The notes under the pieces were generated by a model that saw only the letters and a program-made list of their open reading frames with translations, was not told where the DNA came from and made no database searches. Below are positions 52,566 through 63,826 of a stretch of DNA of 64,000 bases, piece by piece. Both the position numbers and the translations under genes were made by a program. Source of the stretch: Xanthomonas theicola (GTDB lineage: Bacteria; Pseudomonadota; Gammaproteobacteria; Xanthomonadales; Xanthomonadaceae); NCBI RefSeq assembly GCF_014236795.1, contig NZ_CP049017.1, positions 1,590,001 through 1,654,000 of the forward strand, given 5' to 3'. Position 1 is the first letter of the stretch; each line of letters opens with the position of its first letter.

Positions 52566-52880
52566 TCAGGCGCGCACGCCGAGGGTCTGGGTCATGCGTC
52601 CGCGCAGCGCCGCGTCGTCGTCGGCCTGCGGCGGCGCCACCTCGTCCAGCGAGAATCCGCGCGCCAGCGCATCGTCCTCGTCCAGGCCGTCGTAGGCGAC
52701 GAATTCGGCGTCCAACAGCGCCGCTTGCGCGGTGTCCTGGCTGTCATAGCTGAACGTATTGCCGTCGCTGTCCAGGACCTCGGCGGTGCCGGCCTCGCGC
52801 ACGCGCAGGCGCGCCCACACCAGGAGGCGGCCGAGGCTGGTCAGGTACCACCGATCGTTGGCGCGAGAGTCTGACGTCAT
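52566..52880 (-). CDS. Conserved hypothetical protein
   Basis: 104-aa acidic protein: MTSDSRANDRWYLTSLGRLL, VREAGTAEVLDSDGNTFSYD and an Asp/Glu/Ala-rich C-terminus. No membrane segment or known motif. Its ATG (52880) overlaps the stop of the upstream membrane-protein gene, so it is a real part of a small operon. I do not recognise the family. Confidence 0.75.
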   Translation of the reverse strand: MTSDSRANDRWYLTSLGRLLVWARLRVREAGTAEVLDSDGNTFSYDSQDTAQAALLDAEFVAYDGLDEDDALARGFSLDEVAPPQADDDAALRGRMTQTLGVRA

Positions 52881-53182
52881 GGGGTCACCAGGGATAGCAG
52901 CCAGAGCAGGGCGGCCATGCCCAGGCCGAAGAAGATGGTCAGCAGCGACAGCCAGGCTGGCGTCGCCAGCCCGGACAGCGAGCGGTCGCCGAGCGGGCGG
53001 TAGCGCCGCGCCAGCAGCCAGCCCAGCGCCGCCGGCTTGAGGAAGGCGCCGGGGCCGAACGCGGCCGCCAGGGTCGGGTGCCGGTCGCGGACATGCACCA
53101 GGGTCAGTGGCCAGAAGATCAGGAACGCGCTGAATCCGGCGATCGCCACGCCGACGAAGCACAGCGCGAAGAACAGGATCAT
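52877..53182 (-). CDS. Small membrane protein, unknown function
   Basis: 101 aa with two hydrophobic helices: LFFALCFVGVAIAGFSAFLI at the start and WLSLLTIFFGLGMAALLWLL at the end, with a basic loop (LLARRYRPLGDRS) between. Overlaps four bases with its neighbours on each side. Not assigned to a family. Confidence 0.75.
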   Translation of the reverse strand: MILFFALCFVGVAIAGFSAFLIFWPLTLVHVRDRHPTLAAAFGPGAFLKPAALGWLLARRYRPLGDRSLSGLATPAWLSLLTIFFGLGMAALLWLLSLVTP

Positions 53183-53553
53183 GGGGCGGCCTCCTCAGGC
53201 GGCGCATCGAAGCGCGCGACGATCTCGATGGGGCCGACGATGTTGTCGTTCAGCGCATCGAGCGCCTCGGCCGGGATCCACCACTCAGTGTGCTGCGCGC
53301 CGCCCACCTTCTGCACCGGGTAGGGCGCCAGGAACGCCGCGCGCACGGCGAACCGCGCCACGTAGCCGACGCCGCTGTCCTTGACGTTCCAGCGCCCGGC
53401 GATCTCCTCGGCGTAGTGCTGGTTGGTCACCGGATAGAAGATAGGCTGCTCGGGCAGCCGCGGCGGCCAACGCCGGAACCCGGAGTCGCGCAGCAGCGCG
53501 AACTCCTCCGGCCCCAGCGGGCGGTACATGGTCACCGTGGCGGCGTCGGCCAT
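53179..53553 (-). CDS. ADP-ribosylation/crystallin J1-like conserved protein
   Basis: 124-aa cytoplasmic protein beginning near VTMYRPLGPEEFALLRDSGF and containing RLPEQPIFYPVTNQHYAEEI, RWNVKDSGVGYVARFAVRA and TEWWIPAEALDALNDNIVGP. This pattern belongs to small proteins often labelled ADP-ribosylation/crystallin J1, although they lack the large ADP-ribosylglycohydrolase domain; true activity is unknown. First gene of a three-gene overlap operon, four bases after asnS. Confidence 0.75.
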   Translation of the reverse strand: MADAATVTMYRPLGPEEFALLRDSGFRRWPPRLPEQPIFYPVTNQHYAEEIAGRWNVKDSGVGYVARFAVRAAFLAPYPVQKVGGAQHTEWWIPAEALDALNDNIVGPIEIVARFDAPPEEAAP

Positions 53554-53557
53554 CGCC

Positions 53558-54958
<1,401 letters not shown>

Positions 54959-55099
54959 GACTTGAATCCTCGCCGCAGCGACTCGATATGGAACGAGCAA
55001 GTGTACTGGCTGAACTGCGGCGCTTGCGAGGCGCGGCGCGCATCCGCCGCATCGGTTCCTCCCTATAATGACCGTTCGCCGTCCCCGGAGTCGTTCGCC

Positions 55100-55435
55100 A
55101 TGGCCATCCACCTCACTCCCGTCGCCTTCGAGCGCGTGCAGCGCTTCGTCGCCCAGACCCCCGGCGCGCTGGGCCTGCGCTTCGGCGTCGAACGCACCGG
55201 GTGCTCGGGCTGGGGCCACGTCACCGACCTGGCGCGCGAGGCGCACCCGGATGATGCGGTGTTCGAGCAGGACGGGGTGCGCATCTATGTCGATGCCGCC
55301 AGCCTGCCGCTGGTCGACGGCACCGAGATCGACTTCGCCAGGCAGGGCCTGGGCGAGACCTTCGTCTTCCGCAATCCCAACGCCACCGCCGAATGCGGCT
55401 GCGGCGAGAGCTTCACCACCGCCGCCGCGCGCTGA
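55100..55435 (+). CDS. IscA/HesB-family iron-sulphur protein
   Basis: 111-aa A-type carrier for Fe-S cluster assembly. Start [19 protein letters not shown], conserved [16 protein letters not shown] (first Cys) and the C-terminal ECGCGESF (Cys-x-Cys pair) give the three-Cys ligand set. [24 protein letters not shown] segment ([18 protein letters not shown]) is the family signature. GGAG nine bases upstream supports ATG 55100. It could correspond to SufA, IscA or ErpA, which cannot be separated here. Confidence 0.92.
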   Translation: MAIHLTPVAFERVQRFVAQTPGALGLRFGVERTGCSGWGHVTDLAREAHPDDAVFEQDGVRIYVDAASLPLVDGTEIDFARQGLGETFVFRNPNATAECGCGESFTTAAAR

Positions 55436-55447
55436 GCGCCGCCGCGC

Positions 55448-56227
55448 TCACCACGCGTAATGGGTCAGCACCAGCTGCGGATCCAGGTCCAGGCGCGCGA
55501 AGCCGATTTCGCAGACCTGTCCTGCGACGAACTGCGCGCATAGCGTCTCGGTGAGCCGCAGGCGCAGGCGCCGTCGCGCCAGATCGACCCCGCACACGCG
55601 CGCCGCGGCGAAATCGAAGTAGCGCCCGACCACGCCGAACGCGGCCTTGAACAGGCTCTCCTTGGCCGAAAACAGCGCGGTCAGCAGCGCATCGGGCGAC
55701 CACTGCGCATCGGCGGCCGCGGCCAGCAGCGCCGCCTCTGCCGCATCGATCGCCACGCCCAGCACGGCGTCGCGCGCGGCCGGCGCGAGCAGCCGTTCCA
55801 GGTCGATGCCGATGCCCTGGTGCTGCCCGGCCGCCAGCGCCACCGCCGCCGCGCAGCCGTCGCCATGGGAAATGCTGCCCAGGCTGCCGGCCGGCCAGCA
55901 GGGTTCGCGCGCCGTGCCGATCGCGATCTCGGCCTGCGCCTGCACCGGGCCGAGCGCGGCGCCCAGCGCCAGCCGCGCGGCCAGGCGCCCGAACAGGAAT
56001 TCCGCCTGGCGCTTGCGCACGCTGCGCGCAATGCTGTCCGGGCACGCGATCGCCGCCGCGGCGAAGGCCTGCGGCTGGAAGCGCGCGGCATCGAACGCCA
56101 GCGCGTATAGCGGCGTGCCGTCGTCGAGCAGGTAGCGGCGCGCGCCGCGCAAGGCCGTGGTCACTGCGGGCGGCAGGTCCAGCCGCAACGGTTGGCCGGT
56201 GTGGCCGGCGCGCAGGTCGGCGCTCAC
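55448..56227 (-). CDS. 4'-phosphopantetheinyl transferase (EntD/Sfp superfamily)
   Basis: 259-aa enzyme that activates carrier proteins of polyketide/nonribosomal or fatty acid pathways by adding phosphopantetheine from CoA. Magnesium-binding GIGIDLERL and the [20 protein letters not shown] motif (W/F-x-x-KEA/S-x-x-K) are both present, and [17 protein letters not shown] is the EntD-like His motif. Start taken as GTG 56227 ([12 protein letters not shown]); the reading frame is open further but the extra residues are not family-like. Convergent with the IscA-type gene. Confidence 0.9.
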   Translation of the reverse strand: MSADLRAGHTGQPLRLDLPPAVTTALRGARRYLLDDGTPLYALAFDAARFQPQAFAAAAIACPDSIARSVRKRQAEFLFGRLAARLALGAALGPVQAQAEIAIGTAREPCWPAGSLGSISHGDGCAAAVALAAGQHQGIGIDLERLLAPAARDAVLGVAIDAAEAALLAAAADAQWSPDALLTALFSAKESLFKAAFGVVGRYFDFAAARVCGVDLARRRLRLRLTETLCAQFVAGQVCEIGFARLDLDPQLVLTHYAW

Positions 56228-56652
56228 TGCTCGCACTCGGCGGGCGTGTCGCGCAGCGGTCGATGGGGAGCGGTGTCCCTTGCGGCGCGACACATCCGGG
56301 GCGGCCTGGTCGTGCGGTCGCGGCGTGCTGCGGCGGCAGGCAGGACAGGCCGACACGGATGCGCCAACGCGGCTGCCGCGGTGCTTGAGATGGCAAGGGA
56401 GATGCGGTTCACCCTGCCAGTGTCGCAAAACCGACCGCGGCGCGGCAGCTGCGATCCCGGCGGCACTGCCGGGCGCCAGGCCGCCGCCTGCATGGGCGGG
56501 CGGAACCCCAAACCTTGCGGCGCGGCATCTGCGCTGCCATACTTTATGGCTTGCTGCGCCCGTCGTGGCGGGAACCCTTGCCCCACCGCACCCGTCCTGG
56601 GCCTGGCGGGGGGCTGTCCGGCCCTCGGGCCACATCCGAAAGGTACAACCAC
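56228..56652. other. Gap before rpsF, no gene recognised
   Basis: 425 bases between the divergent phosphopantetheinyl transferase and rpsF. Several GC-rich frames are open on both strands but none resembles a protein family. It must contain the promoter of the ribosomal operon; GCCATACTTTATGG (about 56537-56550) is the only AT-richer patch and a candidate -10 area. The leader may hold the autoregulatory S6:S18 RNA motif known in bacteria, which I could not delineate. Confidence 0.4.
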
Positions 56653-57087
56653 ATGAGTCGTCATTACGAAATCGTGTTCCTGGTCCATCCGGACCAGAGC
56701 GAGCAGGTCCCGGCCATGATCGAGCGCTACAAGTCGCTGGTCGAGAACGGCAGCGGCACCATCCACCGCCTGGAAGACTGGGGTCGCCGCCAGCTGGCCT
56801 ACCCGATCCAGAAGCTGGTGAAGGCGCACTACGTCATGCTCAACATCGAAGTGGACCAGGCCATCCTCGCCGAGCTGGTCGAGAGCTTCCGCTTCAACGA
56901 TGCGGTGCTGCGCCATCTGGTGATCAAGCGCGACGGCGCCGACACCGAACAGTCGCTGATCATGAAGAGCAAGGACGAGAAGGGCGACAAGCCCGAGCGC
57001 AGCGAGCGCCGGCGTCGCGACGACGAGGAAGGCGATGCGCCTGCCGCCGCCACCGAAACCGACGGCGACGCCGCCGAAGCCGCCTAA
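56653..57087 (+). CDS. rpsF: 30S ribosomal protein S6
   Basis: 144 aa. [40 protein letters not shown] and [11 protein letters not shown] are diagnostic of bS6. The C-terminal 40 residues are highly charged ([16 protein letters not shown]) then Ala/Glu-rich, recalling the poly-Glu tail of E. coli S6 modified by RimK. First gene of the rpsF-rpsR-rplI operon; ATG 56653. Confidence 0.98.
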   Translation: MSRHYEIVFLVHPDQSEQVPAMIERYKSLVENGSGTIHRLEDWGRRQLAYPIQKLVKAHYVMLNIEVDQAILAELVESFRFNDAVLRHLVIKRDGADTEQSLIMKSKDEKGDKPERSERRRRDDEEGDAPAAATETDGDAAEAA

Positions 57088-57098
57088 GGAACACTGCC

Positions 57099-57329
57099 AT
57101 GTCCAAGTTCTTCCGTCGCCGCAAGTTCTGCAAGTTCACCGCCGAGGGCGTCAAAGAGATCGACTACAAGGATCTCAACACCTTGCGCCAGTACCTCACC
57201 GAGAACGGCAAGATCGTGCCGAGCCGCGTGACCGGCACCAAGTCCAAGTACCAGCGTCAGCTGGCCACGGCGGTCAAGCGCGCGCGTTTCCTGGCGCTGA
57301 TCCCGTACACGGACAACCACGATATTTGA
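57099..57329 (+). CDS. rpsR: 30S ribosomal protein S18
   Basis: 76 aa: [40 protein letters not shown] and [20 protein letters not shown]. Standard length, 11 bases after rpsF, with AAGGA before the ATG. Forms a heterodimer with S6 in the 30S platform. Confidence 0.98.
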   Translation: MSKFFRRRKFCKFTAEGVKEIDYKDLNTLRQYLTENGKIVPSRVTGTKSKYQRQLATAVKRARFLALIPYTDNHDI

Positions 57330-57348
57330 TCCGAGTCCCTCGGAAGAG

Positions 57349-57369
57349 CCCGCACATCGCATGTGCGGG
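57349..57369 (+). terminator. Perfect hairpin between rpsR and rplI
   Basis: CCCGCACAT (57349-57357) pairs with ATGTGCGGG (57361-57369) around a CGC loop. No T-run follows, and rplI continues the operon 100 bases on, so this is more likely an attenuating or processing hairpin than a full terminator. Confidence 0.55.
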
Positions 57370-57471
57370 GTCCAACAGGAAAGCGGCTCTCAACTCTCCA
57401 TTCCCGTCCTATTCGGACAGCACGCGTTGCGTCGGCCGCGAGCCGGCGCTCACGAATAACGGAGCAACACC

Positions 57472-57921
57472 ATGCAACTGATCCTTCTGCAGAAAGTGAC
57501 CAACCTGGGCGGTCTCGGCGACAAGGTCGACGTCAAGCCGGGCTATGGCCGCAACTACCTGGTGCCGCAGGGCAAGGCCGTGCCGGCCACCGCCGCCAAC
57601 GTCGCCGAGTTCGAAGCCAAGCGCGCCGAGTACGAGGCCAAGGCGCAGTCGATCCACGCCGACGCCCAGGCTCGTGCGGCCAGGCTGGAAGGCGCCAGCG
57701 TCACCGTCAAGGCCAACGCGTCGACCGAAGGCAAGCTGTACGGCTCGGTCGGCCCGCGCGACATCGCCGAGGCATTCACCGCCGCCGGCCTGCCGCTGGA
57801 GAAGGGCGACGTGGTGCTGGGCGAAGGCGCGTTCCGCAACATCGGCGAGTACGAGGTGCTGGTGCGCCTGCACGCCGACGTCGAGACCACGGTCAAGGTC
57901 GTGGTCGAAGCCGAAGCCTGA
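57472..57921 (+). CDS. rplI: 50S ribosomal protein L9
   Basis: 149 aa. [20 protein letters not shown] and [20 protein letters not shown] are the bL9 N-domain signature, followed by the long connecting helix ([20 protein letters not shown]) and the C-domain ([20 protein letters not shown]). GGAG lies before ATG 57472. Third gene of the ribosomal operon. Confidence 0.98.
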   Translation: MQLILLQKVTNLGGLGDKVDVKPGYGRNYLVPQGKAVPATAANVAEFEAKRAEYEAKAQSIHADAQARAARLEGASVTVKANASTEGKLYGSVGPRDIAEAFTAAGLPLEKGDVVLGEGAFRNIGEYEVLVRLHADVETTVKVVVEAEA

Positions 57922-58150
57922 TTCCCGGCTTCCATAGCTCTACCGAAACGGGCGCCGCAAGGTGCCCGTTTCGTTTGCGACCTCCGGCCCCGGCGCCCGC
58001 TGGGGCCGTTATACTCACCGGTTCGTGCCTGTTTCCTGTCCGGCGATCATAGCCGTATCAAGGGGTTGGAAGCAGGACTTCACCTGGATATTCATTAGCG
58101 GCAGCGTGTGCCGGCCCGCCGGCCGCGCCTGCCACGGATTGCCCGCCCCC

Positions 58151-61100
58151 ATGCGCCTGTCGACCATCAAGCTGTCCGGCTTCAAGTCCTTCGTCGATCC
58201 GACCACGCTGCACCTGCCGACCAACATGACCGGCATCGTCGGTCCGAACGGCTGCGGCAAGTCGAACATCATCGACGCGGTGCGCTGGGTGATGGGCGAA
58301 AGCTCGGCCAGCCGCCTGCGCGGCGACTCGCTGACCGACGTGATCTTCTCCGGCTCCTCGGCGCGCAAGCCGGTGTCGCAGGCCACGGTGGAGCTGATCT
58401 TCGACAATTCCGACCACACCATCGCCGGCGAGTACGCCGCGTTCAACGAGATTTCGGTCAAGCGCCAGGTCAGTCGCGACGGCAGCAGCAGCTACTCCCT
58501 CAACGGCAGCAAGTGCCGTCGCCGCGACATCACCGACCTGTTCCTGGGCACCGGCCTGGGGCCGCGCAGCTACTCGATCATCGAGCAGGGCATGATCAGC
58601 CAGATCATCGAGGCGCGCCCGGAGGATCTGCGCGTGTACCTGGAGGAGGCGGCAGGCATTTCCAAGTACAAGGAGCGGCGCAAGGAGACCGAGACCCGCA
58701 TCCGCCATACCCGTGAGAACCTGGAGCGCCTGGGCGACCTGCGCGAGGAGATCGGCAAGCAGCTCGAGCACCTCAAGCGCCAGGCGCGCCAGGCCGAGCA
58801 GTACCAGGCGCTGCAGGAAGAGCGCCGGGTCAAGGACGCGCAGTGGAAGGCGCTGGAGTACCGCGGCCTGGACGGGCGTCTGCAGGGCCTGCGCGAGGCG
58901 CTGGGCTACGAAGAGACGCGCCTGCAGCAGTTCATCGCCGAACAGCGCGATGCCGAGGCGCGGATCGAGACCGGCCGCGTGCGCCGCGAGGAGGCCGCCG
59001 ACGCCTTGAACAAGGCCCAGGCCGAGGTCTACCAGGTCGGCAGCACGTTGGCGCGCATCGAACAGCAGATCCAGCACCAGCGCGATCTGTCGCAGCGCCT
59101 GCACAAGGCGCGCGACGAAGCGCAGCTGGCGCTGGTCGAGCTCGGCCAGCACATCAGCGGCGACGAGGCCAAGCTGGGCCTGCTGCGCGAATCGGTGGAC
59201 GTGGCCAGCCCGCAGCTGGAGCAGTTGCAGGAAGACAACGAATGCAAGCAGGAGGCGCTGCGCGAGGTCGAGGGCACGCTCGGCGACTGGCAGCAGCGCT
59301 GGGAAGCGCACCAGCGCTACACCGCCGAGGCCTTGCGTGCCGGCGAGGTCGAGCGTACCCGCGTCGACTACCTGGACCGGCAGTCGCTGGAAGCCGAGCG
59401 CCGCCGCGAGGCGTTGGTCGCCGAGCGCGCCGGACTGGACCTGGACGCGCTGGCCGCCGCCTTCGAGCAGGTGGAACTGCAGCACCAGACCCGGCGCGCC
59501 GCGCTGGACGGGCTCAACGCGCAGGTCGAAACCCGCAAGCAGGCGGTGGCGGCGCTGCAGGAGCAGCAGCGCACCGCGCAGGCGGAGCTGGCCGAGGTGC
59601 GCAAACAGGCGCAGGCCGCGCGCGGCCGGCTGTCGTCGCTGGAAACCCTGCAGCAGGCCGCGCTCGGCCAGGAGCAGGGCGCCGCGGTGGCCTGGCTGCA
59701 GGCGCGCGGGCTGGATTCGGCGGCGCGCGTGGGCGAGCGCATCAGCGTCGAAAGCGGCTGGGAGAACGCGGTCGAAGGCGCACTCGGGCAGTTGATCGAG
59801 GGCGTGCTGGTCGATGCGCCGGAGACCTTGGTCGATGCACTAGGCGAACTCGGCGAAGGCCGCATCGCCCTGGTCAGCGGCGAAGAACAGACCGGCGACT
59901 TCGCGCCGACCTCGCTTGCCGCCAAGGTACAGGGTCCGATCGCGATCCGTCGGCTGCTGGCGCGGTTGCATGCGGCCGACGACCTCGCCGCCGCGCGCGC
60001 CCTGCTGCCGCAGCTGGGCGAGGGCGATTCGATCGTCACCCGCGACGGCGCGCGCCTGGGCGAGGGCTGGCTGCGGGTGTCGCGCTCCGGCGCGGCCAAG
60101 CAGGGCGCGCTGCTGCGCGAGCGCGAGATCCAGGCCTTGCGCGGCCAGATCGACGCCTTGCAGGACCGCGAAGCGGAACTGGACCAGCGCCTGGCCAACT
60201 TGCGCGAGCAGTCGCTGGCCGCCGAGCAGCAGCGCGAGGACGCGCAGCGCCAGCTGTACCAGGCCCACCGCAGCGTCTCCGAACTGGCCGGGCAGTTGCA
60301 GAGCCAGCAGGGCAAGGTGGACGCCGCGCGCACCCGCATCGAGCGCATCGAGGTGGAGATCGCGCAGTTGCTGGAAACCCTGGACGGCAGCCGCGCGCAG
60401 GCGCGCGCGGCGCGTTCCAAGCTGGAGGATGCGGTCGCCAGCATGGGCGACCTGGAAACCACCCGGCACGCGCTGGAGAGCGAGCGCCGCCAGCTCACCG
60501 AAGCGCGCGACCTGGCCCGCGACGCCGCGCGGCGGGTGCGCGAGGCCGCGCACGCGCTGGCCCTGACCCTGGAATCGCAACGCGCGCAGATCGCCTCGCT
60601 GCGCCAGGCGCTGGAGCGCATGGGCAACCAGCGCGGGCAACTGGATTCGCGCTTGGGCGAGCTCAGCGCGCAGCTGAACGAAGGCGATTCGCCGGTGCAT
60701 GCGCTGGAAGCCGAGCACCAGGCCGCGCTGAGCGAACGCGTGCGCAGCGACCGCGTGCTCGGCGAGGCGCGCGCGCAACTGGACGGCATCGACAACGAAC
60801 TGCGCGGCCTGGAGCAGACCCGCCAGCAGCGCGACGAACAGGCCCTGGCGCAGCGCGAGCGCATCGCCCAGCGCCGCCTCGAGCAGCAGGCGCTGGTGCT
60901 CAGCGCCGAGCAGTTGTCGGCGGCGGTGGTCAAGGCCGGCTTCGTGCTCGAGGACGTGATCAATGGCCTGCCCGAGCAGGCCGATCCGGCCGAATGGGAG
61001 CAGGCGGTGCAGCAAATCGATGGGCGCATGCGCCGCCTGGAGCCGGTCAACCTGGCCGCGATCAGCGAGTATGGCGAGGCCGCGCAGCGCGCCGAGTACC

Positions 61101-61654
61101 TGGAGGCGCAGGACGTGGACCTGAACACCGCGCTGGAAACCCTGGAAGACGCGATCCGCAAGATCGACCGCGAGACCCGCGGCCGCTTCAAGGATACCTT
61201 CGACCGGGTCAATTCCGGCGTGCAGGCGCTGTATCCGCGCCTGTTCGGCGGCGGGCACGCGTATCTGGAACTCACCGGCGAAGACCTGCTCGACACCGGC
61301 GTGGCGATCATGGCGCGGCCGCCGGGCAAGCGCGTGTCCAGCATCTCGCTGTTGTCCGGCGGCGAGAAGGCGATGACTGCGGTGGCGCTGGTGTTCGCCA
61401 TCTTCCAGCTCAACCCGGCGCCGTTCTGCCTGCTCGACGAGGTCGATGCGCCGCTGGACGAAGCCAACGTCGGCCGCCTGGCGGCGATGGTCAAGGAAAT
61501 GAGCGAGAAGGTGCAGTTCCTGTTCGTCAGCCACAACAAGGCGACGATGGAAGCGGCGCATCAGCTCAGCGGCGTGACCATGCGCGAGCCCGGCGTCAGC
61601 CGCCTGGTCAGCGTGGACCTGGAGGAAGCTGCGCGTTTGGCGGGCGCGGCCTGA
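58151..61654 (+). CDS. smc: Chromosome segregation ATPase SMC
   Basis: 1167-aa SMC protein that compacts and segregates the chromosome. N-terminal Walker A in IVGPNGCGKSNIIDAVRWVM (about residues 29-48). Coiled coil arms surround a hinge at about 520-630 (AWLQARGLDSAARVGERISV, VLVDAPETLVDALGELGEGR). The C-terminal head has signature SLLSGGEKAMTAVALVFAI (about 1066-1084) and Walker B FCLLDEVDAPLDEANVGRL. Start ATG 58151 (MRLSTIKLSGFKSFVDPTTL) fits the family; the longer frame upstream is spurious. zipA follows, as in other gammaproteobacteria with SMC instead of MukB. Confidence 0.97.
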   Translation: MRLSTIKLSGFKSFVDPTTLHLPTNMTGIVGPNGCGKSNIIDAVRWVMGESSASRLRGDSLTDVIFSGSSARKPVSQATVELIFDNSDHTIAGEYAAFNEISVKRQVSRDGSSSYSLNGSKCRRRDITDLFLGTGLGPRSYSIIEQGMISQIIEARPEDLRVYLEEAAGISKYKERRKETETRIRHTRENLERLGDLREEIGKQLEHLKRQARQAEQYQALQEERRVKDAQWKALEYRGLDGRLQGLREALGYEETRLQQFIAEQRDAEARIETGRVRREEAADALNKAQAEVYQVGSTLARIEQQIQHQRDLSQRLHKARDEAQLALVELGQHISGDEAKLGLLRESVDVASPQLEQLQEDNECKQEALREVEGTLGDWQQRWEAHQRYTAEALRAGEVERTRVDYLDRQSLEAERRREALVAERAGLDLDALAAAFEQVELQHQTRRAALDGLNAQVETRKQAVAALQEQQRTAQAELAEVRKQAQAARGRLSSLETLQQAALGQEQGAAVAWLQARGLDSAARVGERISVESGWENAVEGALGQLIEGVLVDAPETLVDALGELGEGRIALVSGEEQTGDFAPTSLAAKVQGPIAIRRLLARLHAADDLAAARALLPQLGEGDSIVTRDGARLGEGWLRVSRSGAAKQGALLREREIQALRGQIDALQDREAELDQRLANLREQSLAAEQQREDAQRQLYQAHRSVSELAGQLQSQQGKVDAARTRIERIEVEIAQLLETLDGSRAQARAARSKLEDAVASMGDLETTRHALESERRQLTEARDLARDAARRVREAAHALALTLESQRAQIASLRQALERMGNQRGQLDSRLGELSAQLNEGDSPVHALEAEHQAALSERVRSDRVLGEARAQLDGIDNELRGLEQTRQQRDEQALAQRERIAQRRLEQQALVLSAEQLSAAVVKAGFVLEDVINGLPEQADPAEWEQAVQQIDGRMRRLEPVNLAAISEYGEAAQRAEYLEAQDVDLNTALETLEDAIRKIDRETRGRFKDTFDRVNSGVQALYPRLFGGGHAYLELTGEDLLDTGVAIMARPPGKRVSSISLLSGGEKAMTAVALVFAIFQLNPAPFCLLDEVDAPLDEANVGRLAAMVKEMSEKVQFLFVSHNKATMEAAHQLSGVTMREPGVSRLVSVDLEEAARLAGAA

Positions 61655-61712
61655 CGTGACATGCTAAATACCGTGTCTTCCCCCTACGCACCCCTGCCGG
61701 AGTAACCTCCGA

Positions 61713-62450
61713 ATGTCCGACATGGCACTGCTACGCATCGGCATCCTCGCCGCCGGCCTGCTGCTGATCGCGGCGATCTTCCTGTTCGGCCGCCCGAAGA
61801 AACCGACCCAGGGCCGGCGCGTGGAACCGGCCGATCCGGCCGCGCCGCGCCGCGAGCCTTCGCTCGGCGATGCCGCGCCGCCCATCGACGGCGAGGCCGG
61901 CGCCGCAACCGGCCAGGACGGGGCCCTGGGCCAGCCCGAACTGGGCCTGCCCGCCCCCGAATCGGCCAGCGCCGAACTCGGCAAGCGGCCCAGTCAGGAC
62001 TTCGACAAGATCGTCTCGCTGTACGTGGCCGCACGCGCCGGCCAGGTGCTGCGCGGCGAAGACATCGTCGTCGCCGCCGAGAAGACCGGGCTGGTGTTCG
62101 GCCACATGAACGTGTTCCACCGCCTGGTCGAAGGCCATTCCGAACGCGGCCCGATCTTCAGCATGGCCAGCATCATGAAGCCGGGCAGCTTCGAGATGGC
62201 CCGCATCCGCGAAATGGAGACCCCGGCGATCGCCTTCTTCCTGACCCTGCCGGCGCCGTTGAGCGCGCTCGACGCCTGGGAAAAGATGCTGCCGACGGTG
62301 CAGCGCATGGGCGAGCTGCTCGACGGCGTGGTCCTGGACGACAGCCGCAACGCCCTCGGCCGCCAGCGCATCGCGCATATCCGCGACGACCTGCGCGCCT
62401 ACGACCGGCAGCATCAGGCGCCGCCGTTGACCAAGGCTCCGCGCTGGTAG
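61713..62450 (+). CDS. zipA: Cell division protein ZipA
   Basis: 245-aa FtsZ-tethering protein. An N-terminal membrane anchor (LLRIGILAAGLLLIAAIFLF, residues 6-25) is followed by a Pro/Ala-rich linker and the C-terminal FtsZ-binding domain from about residue 95 (KIVSLYVAARAGQVLRGEDI, FGHMNVFHRLVEGHSERGPI, ARIREMETPAIAFFLTLPAP). Order smc-zipA is typical; the ligA gene that usually follows is not here, since a decayed IS30-type element comes next. Confidence 0.95.
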   Translation: MSDMALLRIGILAAGLLLIAAIFLFGRPKKPTQGRRVEPADPAAPRREPSLGDAAPPIDGEAGAATGQDGALGQPELGLPAPESASAELGKRPSQDFDKIVSLYVAARAGQVLRGEDIVVAAEKTGLVFGHMNVFHRLVEGHSERGPIFSMASIMKPGSFEMARIREMETPAIAFFLTLPAPLSALDAWEKMLPTVQRMGELLDGVVLDDSRNALGRQRIAHIRDDLRAYDRQHQAPPLTKAPRW

Positions 62451-62549
62451 GGCCTGGACTCGGGACTCCGGACGGCAGGATGATGTCCCGGGACGGACCG
62501 CTGTCGAGGGCGGTTTCAATCTCCAACAGCAACCCATGACCGACTGGGG

Positions 62550-63596
62550 ATGGATCGGGTGAGAATCACCACTCAATGCCAGCGCAGATGCTTGAAGCGG
62601 CGTCCTCCAGTCCAGCGCTTTGCGCGGCCGGGTGTTGAGGCGGTCGGCAATGGCATCGAGTCGATCTTGCGAATAGACCGACAGGTTGGCCCCTTTGGGC
62701 AGGGATTGGCGCGGCAAGCCGTTGCTGTTCTCGCAGGTCCATCGCTGCCACGGGCTGTACGGATCGCAAAAGGACACATGCACACCGGTGTTCGCACTGA
62801 ACTGTGCATGCTGCGCCATCGCCTTGCCCCGGTCATAGGTCAGACTCCGACGCATCGGTTCGGCAATCGCATTGAATTTGGCCGTCAATCCCAACAGCGC
62901 CGAAGCGGACGTCGCATCCACCATCTTGGCCAGCACCACCAGCCGCGTGGTGCGTTCAACCGACACACCCACCGAGGACTGGTGGCGTGCGCCCTTGATG
63001 AAGTCTCCCTCCAGTGTCCGGGCATGACCCGGTCATCGATTCCGGGCGGGCGCATGTGAATGCCGACAATGTCCTGCAGCATCCCGTGCCGGTCGGTACC
63101 GGGCGTGCGCGGTTTGCGAGCACCGTGCCCTTGGCGCAGCGATGCCCCCCGTTCCTTGCCAAGCGCGCCGCGTGGAGCCGGGTGGATCCTTGTGTAAATC
63201 GTCTCGTGGGCGGCGAGCAAGGCAGGCTGCCCAGGGTGTTGACGCTTGCGTGTGACGGCAACGCGCATGGGCGACCAACCCTGCTCAAGCAACAGCCGCA
63301 GCTGAGACCACAACGCGCCTTCCAGCGCCAACTTGCGCGGACGCCGCGCCTGCCTGCGTACGCGCCGGCTACGCACGCCAGCCCGATGTGCGTCGTAGCC
63401 GCCGGCAATGCGTGAGCGTCCCATCCGTCCCTTGCTCGCGCGCGGGCACGTCGCCATTGCGTCGCAACGCACGCGTGATCGTGCTCGGCGCGCGTCCAAG
63501 CGCACGCGCCATGGCACGGGCACTGGCCTGCTCAAGCTGCATCGCCATCCGCGCATCCCGCTCTTGGGCACTCAATTGCAAATAGGACGTTTGCAT
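62550..63596 (-). pseudogene. IS30-family transposase pseudogene
   Basis: The minus strand from ATG 63596 reads MQTSYLQLSAQERDARMAMQ and ARAMARALGRAPSTITRALR (IS30 HTH). It continues in a second frame with KLALEGALWSQLRLLLEQGW and HETIYTRIH, and in a third with GVSVERTTRLVVLAKMVDAT, TYDRGKAMAQHAQFSANTGV, CDPYSPWQRWTCENSNGLPR (DDE Asp/Glu area) and LDAIADRLNTRPRKALDWRT. Repeated frameshifts make it inactive. Element ends were not identified. It separates zipA from thrC. Confidence 0.85.
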
Positions 63597-63670
63597 CGGT
63601 TCATTCCAAGGCGTGTTGCGCTTCACTATGGACTCCGCCAAGCAAAAGAAAACCGCCCCCGGGCAGACCG

Positions 63671-63688
63671 CCCCGCGCAAGCGCGGGG
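63671..63688 (+). terminator. GC hairpin upstream of thrC
   Basis: CCCCGCGC (63671-63678) pairs with GCGCGGGG (63681-63688) around AA. No T-run follows. The DNA between it and thrC is a low-complexity CAGCAACAG-type tract (about 63710-63780) with no gene. Confidence 0.4.
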
Positions 63689-63826
63689 TCAGCGAGCACG
63701 CCGGCCCTCACGAGGGACGGCAGCGAAAACAGCAACGGCAGTAGCAACAGCAAAGGCAACCGCTAGAACAACAGCAACGTCCAGAGCAACCGTGCGGATC
63801 GAATTCCTTACTACCGATGGATCGCG

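Noticed and set aside
63630..63746. Short plus-strand ORF MDSAKQKKTAPGQTAPRKRG upstream of thrC
   Set aside because: No Shine-Dalgarno and no recognisable family; part lies in the low-complexity tract.
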